64,000 bases of DNA from Hyphomicrobiales bacterium (GTDB lineage Bacteria > Pseudomonadota > Alphaproteobacteria > Rhizobiales > Beijerinckiaceae), in assembly GCA_930633495.1 (NCBI GenBank), contig CAKNFJ010000001.1, positions 4,115,001 through 4,179,000 of the forward strand, written 5' to 3'. The notes below the pieces were generated by a model. It searched no databases, was not told the DNA's origin, and saw nothing but the letters and a program-made list of their open reading frames with translations. Position numbers and translations under genes: made by a program. Below are positions 9,102-19,303 of the stretch, one piece after another; within the stretch, counting starts at the first letter, position 1; each line of letters begins with the position of its first letter.

Positions 9102-9431
9102 TCAATCGAGCGGCGGCGAATAGGGGGTCGGCGTCATCACGCGATCCTCGATCGCGCCGACGAGGCTGCCATGCTCCAGCGAGGTGACGCGCTTGATCTC
9201 GATCCATTCGGGATCGGCCATGAAGCTCGCCCACGCCTTCGCCTTGGTCTCGGCATCGGGCCAGGCGAGGATATAGGCGAACTCGGTGCGCCCGGCGCTC
9301 GCCGTCTCCCATAGCGCGACGATGCGGAAGCCATGGCGCGCCATGATGCGCGCTGCATGGTCGCGGAAGCGGGCATGGAAGGCCGCCTTGTTGCGCTCGA
9401 AGATCTCGTAGATGCGCAACTGGTGGATCAT
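9102..9431 (-). CDS. NIPSNAP family protein
   Basis: A 109-residue protein with a single NIPSNAP-type ferredoxin-like alpha/beta domain (MIHQLRIYEIFERNKAAFH, FRIVALWETASAG, EFAYILAWPDAETKAKAW). The family is widespread in proteobacteria and its role is not settled. It ends just before the region upstream of the TyrA-like gene and is followed upstream by carA on the same strand, 27 bases away; there is no evidence of a shared pathway with carA. Confidence 0.82.
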   Translation of the reverse strand: MIHQLRIYEIFERNKAAFHARFRDHAARIMARHGFRIVALWETASAGRTEFAYILAWPDAETKAKAWASFMADPEWIEIKRVTSLEHGSLVGAIEDRVMTPTPYSPPLD

Positions 9432-9458
9432 GCCGGCCTCCGGTCGTCGTGACGGCGC

Positions 9459-10667
9459 TCAGGCCGCCTTCTTGCCTTTCTCCGCCGCCATCAGCGCGAC
9501 GAAGCGGTTGAAGAGGTAGTGGCTGTCCTGCGGGCCGGGCGAGGCCTCGGGGTGATGCTGGACGCTGAAGGCGGGGCGGTCGGTGAGCGCGATGCCGCTG
9601 TTCGAGCCGTCGAAGAGCGAGACATGGGTCTCGACCGCATTCGCCGGCAGGCTCGCCGGATCGACGGCGAAGCCGTGGTTCATCGAGACGATCTCGACCT
9701 TGCCGGTGGTCTTGTCCTGCACTGGATGGTTGGCGCCGTGATGGCCCTGCTTCATCTTCATGGTCTGGCCGCCGATGGCGAGCGCCATCATCTGGTGGCC
9801 GAGGCAGATGCCGAAGGTCGGGATCTTGCGGTCGAGCAGTTCCCTGATCACCGGCACGGCATATTCGCCGGTCGCGGCCGGGTCGCCCGGGCCGTTGGAG
9901 AGGAAGATGCCGTCGGGGTTGAGGGCGAGGATGTCCTCGGCGGTCGCGGTCGAGGGCACGACCGTGACGTCGCAGCCGGCCTTGGCGAGCAGGCGCAGGA
10001 TGTTGCGCTTCACGCCGTAGTCGATGGCGACGACCTTGTGGTTGGCGGCCTCGCGCTTGCCGTAGCCGGCGGGCCAGACCCAGGGGGTCTCGTCCCAGTC
10101 GTAGCGTTGCGCGGCGGTGACGAGCGGAACGAGGTCGAGCCCGGCCATGGAGGGCAATTCCGCCGCCTGCTTCTTCAGCCGCTCGATGTCGAAGACGCCG
10201 TCCGGGCTGTGGGCGAGGATGGCGTTCGGCATGCCGTTGTCGCGGATCAGCGCGGTCAGCGCACGGGTGTCGACGCCGCAGATACCGACGATGTTGCGGG
10301 CCTTGAGCCAGGCATCGAAATGCCGATTCGCGCGCCAGTTCGAGGGCTCGGTGATGGCGGCATGGAGCACGCAGCCGCGCACGCCCGAGGAGGCGGCGGC
10401 GTTTACCGTCTCGGTGTCCTCGTCGTTCACGCCGACATTGCCGACATGCGGGAAGGTGAAGGTGATGATCTGCCCGGCATAGGACGGATCGGTCAGGACT
10501 TCCTGATAGCCCGTCATCGCGGTGTTGAAGCAGACCTCGCCCGGCGCCTCGCCCACGGCGCCGAGGCCGAAGCCTTCCAGAACGGTGCCATCCGCGAGCA
10601 CGAGGAGAGCGGTCGCGCGCGGTTCGGTCCAGCCGCTATCGGCGGGGTTTCCTTCGGTGGCGGTCAT
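9459..10667 (-). CDS. carA: carbamoyl-phosphate synthase small subunit
   Basis: A 402-residue glutamine amidotransferase subunit. It releases ammonia from glutamine for the large subunit CarB, which makes carbamoyl phosphate for arginine and pyrimidine synthesis. The N-terminal CPSase domain contains GYQEVLTDPSYAGQI. The C-terminal class I amidotransferase domain has the nucleophile in FGICLGHQMM and the catalytic His-Glu in QHHPEASPGP. ATG 10667 is preferred over a GTG at 10730 because the upstream residues are not conserved-looking. carB is not in the window. It is divergent from yqeY, as in many alphaproteobacteria. Confidence 0.95.
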   Translation of the reverse strand: MTATEGNPADSGWTEPRATALLVLADGTVLEGFGLGAVGEAPGEVCFNTAMTGYQEVLTDPSYAGQIITFTFPHVGNVGVNDEDTETVNAAASSGVRGCVLHAAITEPSNWRANRHFDAWLKARNIVGICGVDTRALTALIRDNGMPNAILAHSPDGVFDIERLKKQAAELPSMAGLDLVPLVTAAQRYDWDETPWVWPAGYGKREAANHKVVAIDYGVKRNILRLLAKAGCDVTVVPSTATAEDILALNPDGIFLSNGPGDPAATGEYAVPVIRELLDRKIPTFGICLGHQMMALAIGGQTMKMKQGHHGANHPVQDKTTGKVEIVSMNHGFAVDPASLPANAVETHVSLFDGSNSGIALTDRPAFSVQHHPEASPGPQDSHYLFNRFVALMAAEKGKKAA

Positions 10668-10834
10668 GTCTATGTCTCGGTCCAGGCCGCGCCAGCGGCA
10701 GAATACGGGGGCGGGGCTGCAGAAATCCACTCCGCCGGTCTGGAACGCGAGCCATAAAGAGCCGGGCGCTGCCCGTCAATCGAGGTGAGCGCAGGCCGCA
10801 CAGGACAAAAGAGCAAGAGAAGAGGACGAAGACG

Positions 10835-11296
10835 ATGACCAGCCTGCGCGAGCGCTTCACGGCCGACATGAAGGAAGCGATGAAGGCCGGCGAGAAGGCG
10901 AAGGTCGCGGCGATCCGCCTGATCAGCGCCGCGCTGAAGGAAAAGGACATCGAGGCGCGCGGCGCCGGCAAGGGCGAGGCCACCGCCGACGAGATCCTCG
11001 GCGTGCTCCAGAAGATGATCAAGCAGCGCCAGGAATCGATCGCGATCTACGACGCCAACAATCGCCCCGAGCTTGCCGATGGCGAGCGCGTCGAGGTCGC
11101 CGTGATCTCCTCCTACCTGCCCAAGCAGATGTCGGACGACGAGGTGAAGGCCGCGATCGACAAGGCCATCGCCGAGACCGGCGCGACGGCCGTCAAGGAC
11201 ATGGGCAAGGTTATCGGCGTGTTGCGGGCCGCCTATGCCGGCCAGATGGACTTCGGCAAGGTCAGCCCGATGGTGAAGGCGGCGTTGGGCGGCTGA
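10835..11296 (+). CDS. yqeY: GatB/YqeY domain-containing protein
   Basis: A 153-residue cytoplasmic protein of the YqeY family, related to the tail domain of GatB, the tRNA-dependent amidotransferase subunit. The family pattern LRERFTADMKEAMKAGEK at the start, VLQKMIKQRQESI in the middle and VIGVLRAAYAGQMDFGKVS at the end is complete. Its role is thought to involve tRNA binding but is not proven. It lies between carA and dnaG, a common alphaproteobacterial order, and has AGAGGA upstream of the ATG. Confidence 0.92.
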   Translation: MTSLRERFTADMKEAMKAGEKAKVAAIRLISAALKEKDIEARGAGKGEATADEILGVLQKMIKQRQESIAIYDANNRPELADGERVEVAVISSYLPKQMSDDEVKAAIDKAIAETGATAVKDMGKVIGVLRAAYAGQMDFGKVSPMVKAALGG

Positions 11297-11316
11297 GCCG
11301 ATGGGGCGGGCTGGCC

Positions 11317-11706
11317 TCAGGCCCGCTCGATATCCGTCTCGGTGAAGTCGTCGCCCTTGTAGAGCAGTGGCCAGCCGCGTGCCTTTGCCAACGCATAGGC
11401 CGCGCAGTCGCCCATGTTGAGGCGGGCCGGGTGCCTGCCCTTGCCGTAGCGGCCATAGGCCTCGAAGGCGAGCTCGGAGAGCGGCTCGTCGAAGGGGATG
11501 ATTTCGACTCCGTAATCGGCGACGAAGTCATCGACTGCTGTACTGGGCAGCCCCTTCGTGAAGGTGAGGACGACACGGGCTTCGAGCAGGTTGACCGCCG
11601 TCATATGCCGTTGTTGCGAGATTTCGATAATATCGACAAAGGCGAGGCGCTCAGCCTCGCCTGTCAGGCACGCGACCACCGCCGACGTATCGATGATGAG
11701 GTTCAC
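11317..11706 (-). CDS. vapC: PIN-domain toxin of a VapBC-type module
   Basis: A 129-residue PIN-domain ribonuclease, the toxin of a type II toxin-antitoxin pair. Members cleave tRNA or rRNA and stop translation when freed from the antitoxin. The acidic metal site is intact: D6 in LIIDTSAV, E42 in LLEARVV, D100 in MGDCAAYALA and D119/D120 in YKGDDF. The start overlaps the antitoxin stop by four bases, the usual coupling that keeps antitoxin in excess. The pair is convergent with yqeY. Confidence 0.9.
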   Translation of the reverse strand: MNLIIDTSAVVACLTGEAERLAFVDIIEISQQRHMTAVNLLEARVVLTFTKGLPSTAVDDFVADYGVEIIPFDEPLSELAFEAYGRYGKGRHPARLNMGDCAAYALAKARGWPLLYKGDDFTETDIERA

Positions 11707-11978
11707 CAGAAGCCATTCTCGTCATAGCCGATGGCATCATCCATCTCCTGCTTCGTCATCGACGTGCCGGTCGGCTTGATATCGTACTTCTTGTAGAGCG
11801 CATCGAGCTTGCGCCTCCCTTCCGCCACGCGCCGGGCCTTCTCCTCCTCGGACAATTCATCCTTGCCGAGTTCGCTCCTGACGGCCTGGCGCACGGCTTC
11901 CGTCAAACTCAAGCCGCGGCGGCGCGCGAGCAGACGCACGGCCTCCTCGGTTTCGCGGTCCTTGATATTGAGCGCCAT
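11703..11978 (-). CDS. vapB: VapB-type antitoxin (Rv0623-like)
   Basis: A 91-residue antitoxin. The first 45 residues (MALNIKDRETEEAVRLLARR, TEAVRQAVRSEL) form the DNA-binding and dimerisation part of the Rv0623/VapB family, and the rest is a charged tail ending in DDAIGYDENGFW that should wrap around the toxin. It normally binds VapC and represses the module promoter. It is the first gene of the two-gene operon, whose promoter should lie in the 123-base gap before dnaG. Confidence 0.88.
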   Translation of the reverse strand: MALNIKDRETEEAVRLLARRRGLSLTEAVRQAVRSELGKDELSEEEKARRVAEGRRKLDALYKKYDIKPTGTSMTKQEMDDAIGYDENGFW

Positions 11979-12101
11979 GGCTTTCTTCCTTTTCTCCGAT
12001 TTTCTTTACCAGATGGGACGTGCTGTGGATATCGTCCATAAGCTTGGCCATAGGCCTCTCGGCGGTTGGCAAGCGGCCTCACAGAGACCAGATAGAACTC
12101 C

Positions 12102-14000
12102 ATGAAATTCCCGCCCTCCGTCCTTGATGAGATCAAGGCGCGGCTGCCTGTCTCGGCGGTCGTGGGCAAGCGCGTGCGCCTGCAGAAGGCCGGGCGGGAG
12201 TGGAAGGGGCTCTCGCCCTTCAACGCCGAGAAGACGCCTTCCTTCTTCGTCAACGACCAGAAGGCGTCGTTCTTCGATTTCTCCTCCGGCAAGAACGGCG
12301 ACATCTTCAAGTTCGTGATGGAGACCGAAGGGCTCTCCTTCCCCGAGGCGGTGGAGAAACTCGCCGCCGAGGCCGGCGTGACGCTGCCGACGATCACGCA
12401 GGAGGCGCAGGTCCAGGAGGAGCGGCGCAAGGGGCTGCACGAGGTCGTGGAACTCGCGGCGCAGTTCTTCGAGGCTCAGCTGATGGGCGATCGCGGCGGC
12501 GGCGCCCGGCGCTATCTCGCGACGCGCGGGCTCGACGGAGAGGCGCGCACGCGCTTCCGCCTCGGCTACGGCCCGGCCGACCGTTTCGCGCTGCGCGATC
12601 ATCTGGCGGGCAAGGGCGTTCCGGCTGAATTGATGATGGAGGCGGGGCTGCTCGTGCATGGCGAGGAGATCGCCGTGCCCTATGACCGCTTCCGCGACCG
12701 CGTGATGTTCCCGATCCACGATTCGCGCGGACGGGTGATCGCCTTCGGCGGGCGGGCAATGAGCGCGGAGGTTGCGGCGAAGTACCTGAACTCGCCTGAG
12801 ACGCCGCTCTTCCACAAGGGCCATCTGCTGTTCAACCACCATAATGCCCGCAAGGCCGCGCATGACACCGGGCAGGTGATCGTTGTCGAGGGTTATGTCG
12901 ACGTCATCGCCATGTCGCTCTCGGGATTCCTGCAGACCGTGGCGCCGCTCGGCACGGCCCTGACCGAGGACCAGCTCGGCCTGCTCTGGCGCATGGCCGA
13001 CGAGCCGGTGATCTGCCTCGACGGCGACAAGGCCGGGCGCAAGGCGGCGAGCCGGGCGATCGATATCGCACTGCCGCTGCTGGAGCCGGGCAAGTCGCTC
13101 TCCTTCGCGCTGCTGCCGGACGGGCAGGACCCTGACGACCTCGCCCGTTCGGGCGGGCGCCAGGCGATCGCCGAGGTGTTGGCGGCGGCCCGGCCGCTGG
13201 TCGACATGCTCTGGCAGCGCGAGGTCGAGGCCGGCCCGCTCGATACGCCGGAGCGGCGTGCCGCCTTCGAGCGCCGGCTGAAGGAGCCGCTCGGGCAGAT
13301 CCGCGACGAGACGACCCGCAAGCATTACCGCCGCGAGATGGACGAGCGGCTGGCGCAGCTCTTCACCAGCGCCGCGCCGGCGCGGCCGGAGCGCGGCGGG
13401 GGGCAGGGCCATTTCCAGCGGGGCCGGGGCGGACCGGCATCGCGCGGTGGATTCGGTCGGCAGGTGCCACCCTGGCTCGCCGGTCCGCTCAAGGCATCGA
13501 GCGCGGTGACCCAGTCGCGGATGATGGCGAAATTGCGCGGCGAGGATCAGCGCGAGGCCTTCATCCTGCTGGCGCTGGCGAGCCATCCGGACCTGATCCT
13601 GCGCTGCGCCGACGAGATCGCGGAGCTTTCGCTGGACGGCCCGGCGGCCGAGCGTTTCCGGCAGGCGCTGCTCGATGCGGTGGAGGACAAGCTCGACCTC
13701 GAGAGATTGGCGAATCGGCTGGCGCAGCAGCGCGTGCGGGAGGCGCGGAACCAGCTCATGGCCGTCACCGGGCCCGCCGAGAGGCGCAAGCTGGCACAAG
13801 ATGCTGATCCTGAATCGGTTTTTGACTCGATTCATCAAGCCATCGTCTTGCATCATCGCGCGCGGACGCTAAATAGCGAGTTGAGAGCAGCCGAGCGTGC
13901 ATTGGCTGACGATGCGACCGAAGCCAATTTCGCCTGGATCAAGGACGTGAAGGCCCGCCTCGATACGATCGAAGGCACCGAGGCCATGTCCGAGGATTGA
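12102..14000 (+). CDS. dnaG: DNA primase
   Basis: A 632-residue primase that makes RNA primers at the replication fork. The N-terminal CHC2-type domain (residues 1-100) keeps the fold signature PFNAEKTPSFFVN, but the four zinc ligands are replaced: S38, N41, D59 and S62 stand where C, H, C and C are usual. The TOPRIM catalytic centre is intact (VVEGYVDVIAM near residue 265, ICLDGDKAGR near 305). A glycine-rich linker (about 430-455) leads to the C-terminal helicase-binding domain. It precedes rpoD on the same strand. Confidence 0.95.
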   Translation: MKFPPSVLDEIKARLPVSAVVGKRVRLQKAGREWKGLSPFNAEKTPSFFVNDQKASFFDFSSGKNGDIFKFVMETEGLSFPEAVEKLAAEAGVTLPTITQEAQVQEERRKGLHEVVELAAQFFEAQLMGDRGGGARRYLATRGLDGEARTRFRLGYGPADRFALRDHLAGKGVPAELMMEAGLLVHGEEIAVPYDRFRDRVMFPIHDSRGRVIAFGGRAMSAEVAAKYLNSPETPLFHKGHLLFNHHNARKAAHDTGQVIVVEGYVDVIAMSLSGFLQTVAPLGTALTEDQLGLLWRMADEPVICLDGDKAGRKAASRAIDIALPLLEPGKSLSFALLPDGQDPDDLARSGGRQAIAEVLAAARPLVDMLWQREVEAGPLDTPERRAAFERRLKEPLGQIRDETTRKHYRREMDERLAQLFTSAAPARPERGGGQGHFQRGRGGPASRGGFGRQVPPWLAGPLKASSAVTQSRMMAKLRGEDQREAFILLALASHPDLILRCADEIAELSLDGPAAERFRQALLDAVEDKLDLERLANRLAQQRVREARNQLMAVTGPAERRKLAQDADPESVFDSIHQAIVLHHRARTLNSELRAAERALADDATEANFAWIKDVKARLDTIEGTEAMSED

Positions 14001-14193
14001 TAACCCAGCGAATGGCGGCCGCAGGTTCGATGCGCGCAAGCTGTCGGGTGGTTCACGATTCGTCAACGACGTCTGGTGCCATCTGCGAACCAATTGGGTG
14101 GGTGAGCGCGCCGGGCCTGCGGTCGCGCCGCCCTTTTATGCGTCGGTATATGACTTCGCGGTCATGGCCGGCGCGAGTGCGGAGCGCTGATTG

Positions 14194-16206
<2,013 letters not shown>

Positions 16207-16214
16207 TCAAAAAA

Positions 16215-16237
16215 GGGCGCCGACGGCGCCCTTTTTT
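16215..16237 (+). terminator. intrinsic terminator of rpoD
   Basis: A perfect 7-base-pair stem (gggcgcc/ggcgccc, 16215-16221 and 16225-16231) with a 3-base loop is followed by six T residues, eight bases after the rpoD stop. A run of A before the stem would let it work on the other strand as well. Confidence 0.92.
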
Positions 16238-16250
16238 CTAAGAGGCGACG

Positions 16251-16517
16251 ATGCCGACCATCTCGATCTTCTTCGGCTTCGTGATCCAGATGTATTGGCG
16301 CGATCATCCGCCGCCGCATATCCATGCATTCTATCAAGGGCAGGAAGTTCTGCTCGCCATCGAGACCGGCGAAATCATCGCAGGCTCGATGCAACCCGCT
16401 GCCTTGCGGCTTTTGCGCGAATGGGTCGAGCGGCGACGCACCGAGTTGCTGTCCAACTGGGATCGTGGGAGATTACACCAGCCTTTCGAGGCCGTGCCGG
16501 GAGCGGATGCCGAATGA
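16251..16517 (+). CDS. DUF4160 domain-containing protein
   Basis: An 88-residue protein matching DUF4160 ([45 protein letters not shown]). The family has a small alpha/beta fold with a conserved HPPPHIHA motif. Its genes often sit next to a DUF2442 gene, as here, where the next start overlaps its stop by four bases. That coupling resembles a toxin-antitoxin module, but a toxic activity is not established for the pair. It begins 13 bases after the rpoD terminator. Confidence 0.85.
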   Translation: MPTISIFFGFVIQMYWRDHPPPHIHAFYQGQEVLLAIETGEIIAGSMQPAALRLLREWVERRRTELLSNWDRGRLHQPFEAVPGADAE

Positions 16518-16789
16518 GGACTTTGGTCAAGGTCATCGAACTCAAGGTTTTGAGCCATCCGCGGCTCTGGCTGCGCTTCTCGGATGGCTCGGCTGGAGTG
16601 CGGGACCTCTCTGATGTCCTGGCCGAGGGCGGACCGATGGTCGAGCCGCTGCGCGACGCGAAGTTGTTCGCTCGTGCTTTCGTTCAATCGGGCGTTCCCA
16701 CTTGGCCAAACGGATTCGATCTCGATGCGATCGCTCTTCATGACGAGATGGGCGCGGCCGGCCTGCTCGGACCAGCGCAGGCCGCTTGA
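16514..16789 (+). CDS. DUF2442 domain-containing protein
   Basis: A 91-residue protein matching DUF2442 (VKVIELKVLSHPRLWLRFSD, RDLSDVLAEGGPMVEPLRD, WPNGFDLDAIALHDEM). The ATG overlaps the DUF4160 stop in an ATGA, so translation is coupled. Members are small two-layer proteins of unknown role, repeatedly found beside DUF4160 or HTH genes. If the pair is a toxin-antitoxin module, which member is the antitoxin cannot be told from sequence. Confidence 0.85.
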   Translation: MRTLVKVIELKVLSHPRLWLRFSDGSAGVRDLSDVLAEGGPMVEPLRDAKLFARAFVQSGVPTWPNGFDLDAIALHDEMGAAGLLGPAQAA

Positions 16790-16798
16790 GAGGGAGCC

Positions 16799-17410
16799 AT
16801 GTCTCCCGAATTCCTCCTCACCTCGCTGATCATCGTCGCCTCGCCCGGAACGGGCGCGATCTACACCATCGCCGCCGGTCTCACGCGCGGTTCGCGGGCG
16901 AGTGTGCTCGCGGCCTTCGCCTGCACGCTCGGCATCGTGCCGCATCTGGTCGCTGCGATGATGGGCATCGCGGCGCTGCTGCATGCCAGCGCGTTCGCCT
17001 TCGCCATCGTGAAATATGCCGGCGTCGCCTATCTGCTCTACATGGCCTGGCAGACGCTGAAGGAGCATGGGGCGCTCAAGGTCGAGACCCGGGCGGATGC
17101 GCGCTCGGCCTGGCCGGTGCTGCGCGACGGGTTGGCGATCAACCTGCTCAATCCCAAGCTTTCGATCTTCTTCGTCGCCTTCCTGCCGCAATTCATCGCG
17201 GCCGACGAAGCGAGCCCTTTGGCACGGATGCTGGAGCTCTCGGGTGTGTTCATGGCGATGACCTTCGTCGTCTTCGCGCTCTACGGGCTTTTCGCCGCCG
17301 CGATGCGCGACAAGGTCATCGGCCGCCCGGCGGTGATGGCGTGGCTGCGCCGCAGCTTCGCCGCCGCCTTCGTCGCGCTCGGCGCGAAGCTCGCGCTGAC
17401 CGAGCGCTGA
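16799..17410 (+). CDS. LysE family amino acid exporter
   Basis: A 203-residue inner-membrane exporter with six hydrophobic segments. The LysE/RhtB pattern is clear: SPGTGAIYTIAAGLTRG after the first helix, YAGVAYLLYMAWQTLK in the middle, and INLLNPKLSIFFVAFLPQFI before the fourth helix. Members expel amino acids or related small molecules. AGGGAG precedes ATG 16799, and the next gene yjbQ starts on the A of its stop codon, so the two are co-translated. Confidence 0.9.
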   Translation: MSPEFLLTSLIIVASPGTGAIYTIAAGLTRGSRASVLAAFACTLGIVPHLVAAMMGIAALLHASAFAFAIVKYAGVAYLLYMAWQTLKEHGALKVETRADARSAWPVLRDGLAINLLNPKLSIFFVAFLPQFIAADEASPLARMLELSGVFMAMTFVVFALYGLFAAAMRDKVIGRPAVMAWLRRSFAAAFVALGAKLALTER

Positions 17411-17835
17411 TGCCGCGCCAGACGATCCTGACGGTCGAGACGCGCGGGCCGGGGCTCTACGAGTTCACCGACCGCGCCACCGCCTTCGTGAAGGCGGGCG
17501 GCGAGACGAGCGGTTTGCTGACGCTGTTCCTGCGCCATACCTCCTGTTCACTCTTGATCCAGGAGAATGCCGATCCCGACGTGCAGCGGGACCTCGACGC
17601 CTTTTTCCGCAGGCTGGTGCCATCCGCGGATGACCCGGCGATGGACTATCTCGTCCACCGCGCCGAGGGACCGGACGACATGCCGGCCCATATCAAGGCT
17701 GCCCTGACGCCGGTTTCGCTATCGATCCCGGTGATGGGCGGGCGCCTCGCGCTCGGCACCTGGCAGGGCATCTATCTCTTCGAGCACCGCGCGAGGCCGC
17801 ATCGGCGCGAGGTTGCGCTGCATCTTGGCGAGTAG
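17410..17835 (+). CDS. YjbQ family protein (UPF0047)
   Basis: A 141-residue protein of the YjbQ/UPF0047 family. The signatures LTLFLRHTSCSLLIQENADP and LGTWQGIYLFEHR are both present. Family members have weak thiamine phosphate synthase activity in vitro (hence the name secondary thiamine-phosphate synthase), but the physiological role is open. The ATG overlaps the LysE stop by one base (TGATG). Confidence 0.9.
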   Translation: MPRQTILTVETRGPGLYEFTDRATAFVKAGGETSGLLTLFLRHTSCSLLIQENADPDVQRDLDAFFRRLVPSADDPAMDYLVHRAEGPDDMPAHIKAALTPVSLSIPVMGGRLALGTWQGIYLFEHRARPHRREVALHLGE

Positions 17836-17842
17836 GCGTCGA

Positions 17843-18094
17843 TCAGGCCGGTGGCGCCACAACCAGCGCGACGAGGCGGCGGACCACGGGCAGAACCAGC
17901 AGCAGGGTCGGGAAGGCGACGAGCCAGGACAGGGCCCAGGAGCTGGGCCAGGTCTGCAGGAATTCGACCGTCGGCCCGAGGGCCTTCAAGGTCGAGATGC
18001 CGGAGACGACGAAAGTCATCAGCACCGACAGGAAGAACGGCATCGCCACTCCGGCGTAGCGGGCGGGGAGGCGGCGGAAGACAGGGCGAGGCAT
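17843..18094 (-). CDS. DUF2798-like small membrane protein
   Basis: An 83-residue inner-membrane protein with two hydrophobic segments (about residues 18-38 and 52-75). The pattern MPFFLSVLMTFVVSGISTL followed by WALSWLVAFPTLLLVLPVVR and a basic end fits DUF2798, a family of small membrane proteins of unknown role. It is convergent with yjbQ, with seven bases between the stops. Confidence 0.75.
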   Translation of the reverse strand: MPRPVFRRLPARYAGVAMPFFLSVLMTFVVSGISTLKALGPTVEFLQTWPSSWALSWLVAFPTLLLVLPVVRRLVALVVAPPA

Positions 18095-18220
18095 GGGTCA
18101 GGCTTTCGCAAGTGGCAGGCTGCTCGGATGCATCCCGAAACGGCCATGAGCCGGGAGGATGCGTTGCCTGACGTGAGACGCTTACGAACGGGAGCGAAGC
18201 CCGATGGCGGCTCCATAGAG

Positions 18221-18264
18221 CATCGGCCCGAAAAGTGGAATGCGGCTTTCGGAAAAAGCCGATG
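18221..18264. repeat. intergenic imperfect palindrome (first half of a composite)
   Basis: The 44-base element begins catcggc and ends gccgatg, with an inner pair cgaaaag/ctttcg. It reads like a repeat that I recall as common between genes in Hyphomicrobiales genomes, though I cannot confirm the family here. It lies between two minus-strand genes and is followed after 13 bases by a second, stronger hairpin. Confidence 0.6.
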
Positions 18265-18277
18265 GAAAGCCGAAGCG

Positions 18278-18320
18278 CTGGATCGTTGGACTGAGGACGA
18301 CACTCAGTCCAATGATCCAG
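18278..18320. repeat. 18-base inverted repeat with 7-base loop
   Basis: The arms ctggatcgttggactgag (18278-18295) and ctcagtccaatgatccag (18303-18320) pair over 18 positions with a single G-T mismatch. The loop is gacgaca. It lies 28 bases beyond the stop of the minus-strand secreted protein. It has no T run, so it may protect the 3' end of the RNA rather than end transcription by itself. Confidence 0.8.
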
Positions 18321-18348
18321 TCGCTCAGCCTGAGATTGCCAAGCCCGC

Positions 18349-18666
18349 CTACCGGGCTGCGAACACGTCCGGTTCCGGCAGCGGCTCCCAGGCCTCGCCC
18401 GAGCCGACAAGGCAGCTTTTTCCGGTGGGGGCGGTGGCGAGCAGGGTCCAGGTACCGGCGGGGCCGACATAGAGTTCGAACACCACGCCGCTTTCCGCCA
18501 GTCCGCGTCCGACCATCCGCTCGCCGAAACCGTCGCGAAGCTGCCCGACGACATGGTTGCGGTCGGCACAGGGGGGCTCGGCCGGGTTCGGTTGTTGAGA
18601 GGCGGCGGGTGTCATCATTGCCGCGCCGGCCAGACCCGCGATCATCAGGAGTTCCGGCAACGTCAT
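18349..18666 (-). CDS. small secreted protein of unknown function
   Basis: A 105-residue protein with a signal peptide (LLMIAGLAGAAMMTPAASQ, cleavage near residue 21), so it is likely periplasmic. The mature part has two cysteines (ADRNHVVGQLRDGFGE just after the first, GKSCLVGSGEAWE at the second) that could form a disulfide. The second of two ATGs (18666) is preferred because GGGAG lies six bases before it. Similar short proteins with a VVGQL...YVGPAGTWT layout occur in related bacteria, but I know no function. Confidence 0.7.
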   Translation of the reverse strand: MTLPELLMIAGLAGAAMMTPAASQQPNPAEPPCADRNHVVGQLRDGFGERMVGRGLAESGVVFELYVGPAGTWTLLATAPTGKSCLVGSGEAWEPLPEPDVFAAR

Positions 18667-18871
18667 CGCCATCTCCCTGTCCGGGGGCGGCCGCCCGAGC
18701 GGCACGAGGTCGGGAAGCTCAGCGACCGTCCTGAACGATATCGATGTGGGAAGCGGGGAAGCCGTGTTCAAGCGGCGGTGCCGGCGGCCATGCCCATCCG
18801 GCCCGGCCGAAACAACGCTCCCCTTGCCGCTGCTCCTGCCTTATATCAGGCCGCAAGCAAGTGGAGGTGAC

Positions 18872-19159
18872 ATGTCTTTCTTCAAATCGCTCTTCGGCGG
18901 CCGCAAGACGGCGGAGGACAAGCCGGCCGGTCCGGTCAAGAGCATCGAGCATAACGGCTTCACCATCCACGCCACGCCCTATCAGGAGAGCGGTCAGTAC
19001 CAGCTCTGCGGCGTCATCGAGAAAGTGATCGACGGCGAAACGAAGAGCCATCGCTTCATCCGGGCCGACCGTTTCCCGGGGCAGGCGGAGGCCGCCGATT
19101 TCACGCTGGTGAAGGGGCAGCAGATCGTCGACATGGAAGGCGAGCGCATCTTCCGCTGA
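18872..19159 (+). CDS. HlyU family transcriptional regulator-like protein
   Basis: A 95-residue protein with the HlyU domain (FTIHATPYQESGQYQLCGVI, SHRFIRADRFPGQAEAADF). In Vibrio, HlyU is a regulator of haemolysin genes; in alphaproteobacteria the role of these short homologues is not known. GGAGGT three bases before ATG 18872 fixes the start and excludes the longer upstream frame. No haemolysin or secretion gene is nearby. Confidence 0.85.
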   Translation: MSFFKSLFGGRKTAEDKPAGPVKSIEHNGFTIHATPYQESGQYQLCGVIEKVIDGETKSHRFIRADRFPGQAEAADFTLVKGQQIVDMEGERIFR

Positions 19160-19224
19160 GCGTTTCCAATTTGATGAAGGCGGCGTGAGCTGGCATGTAC
19201 GCCGCCGATGCACGGCAGGCCTGT

Positions 19225-19244
19225 CCCCGGCAGTCTTGCCGGGG
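19225..19244. repeat. 8-base-pair intergenic hairpin
   Basis: ccccggca and tgccgggg pair perfectly around a 4-base loop between the HlyU-like gene and the MFS gene. There is no T run after it, so a terminator role is only possible. Confidence 0.4.
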
Positions 19245-19303
19245 TGATGGCGGCTGCTATTCCTGCTCGCGAGAAGCCGTAGCAGAGCGGCCGTCGAGGA
19301 AAC

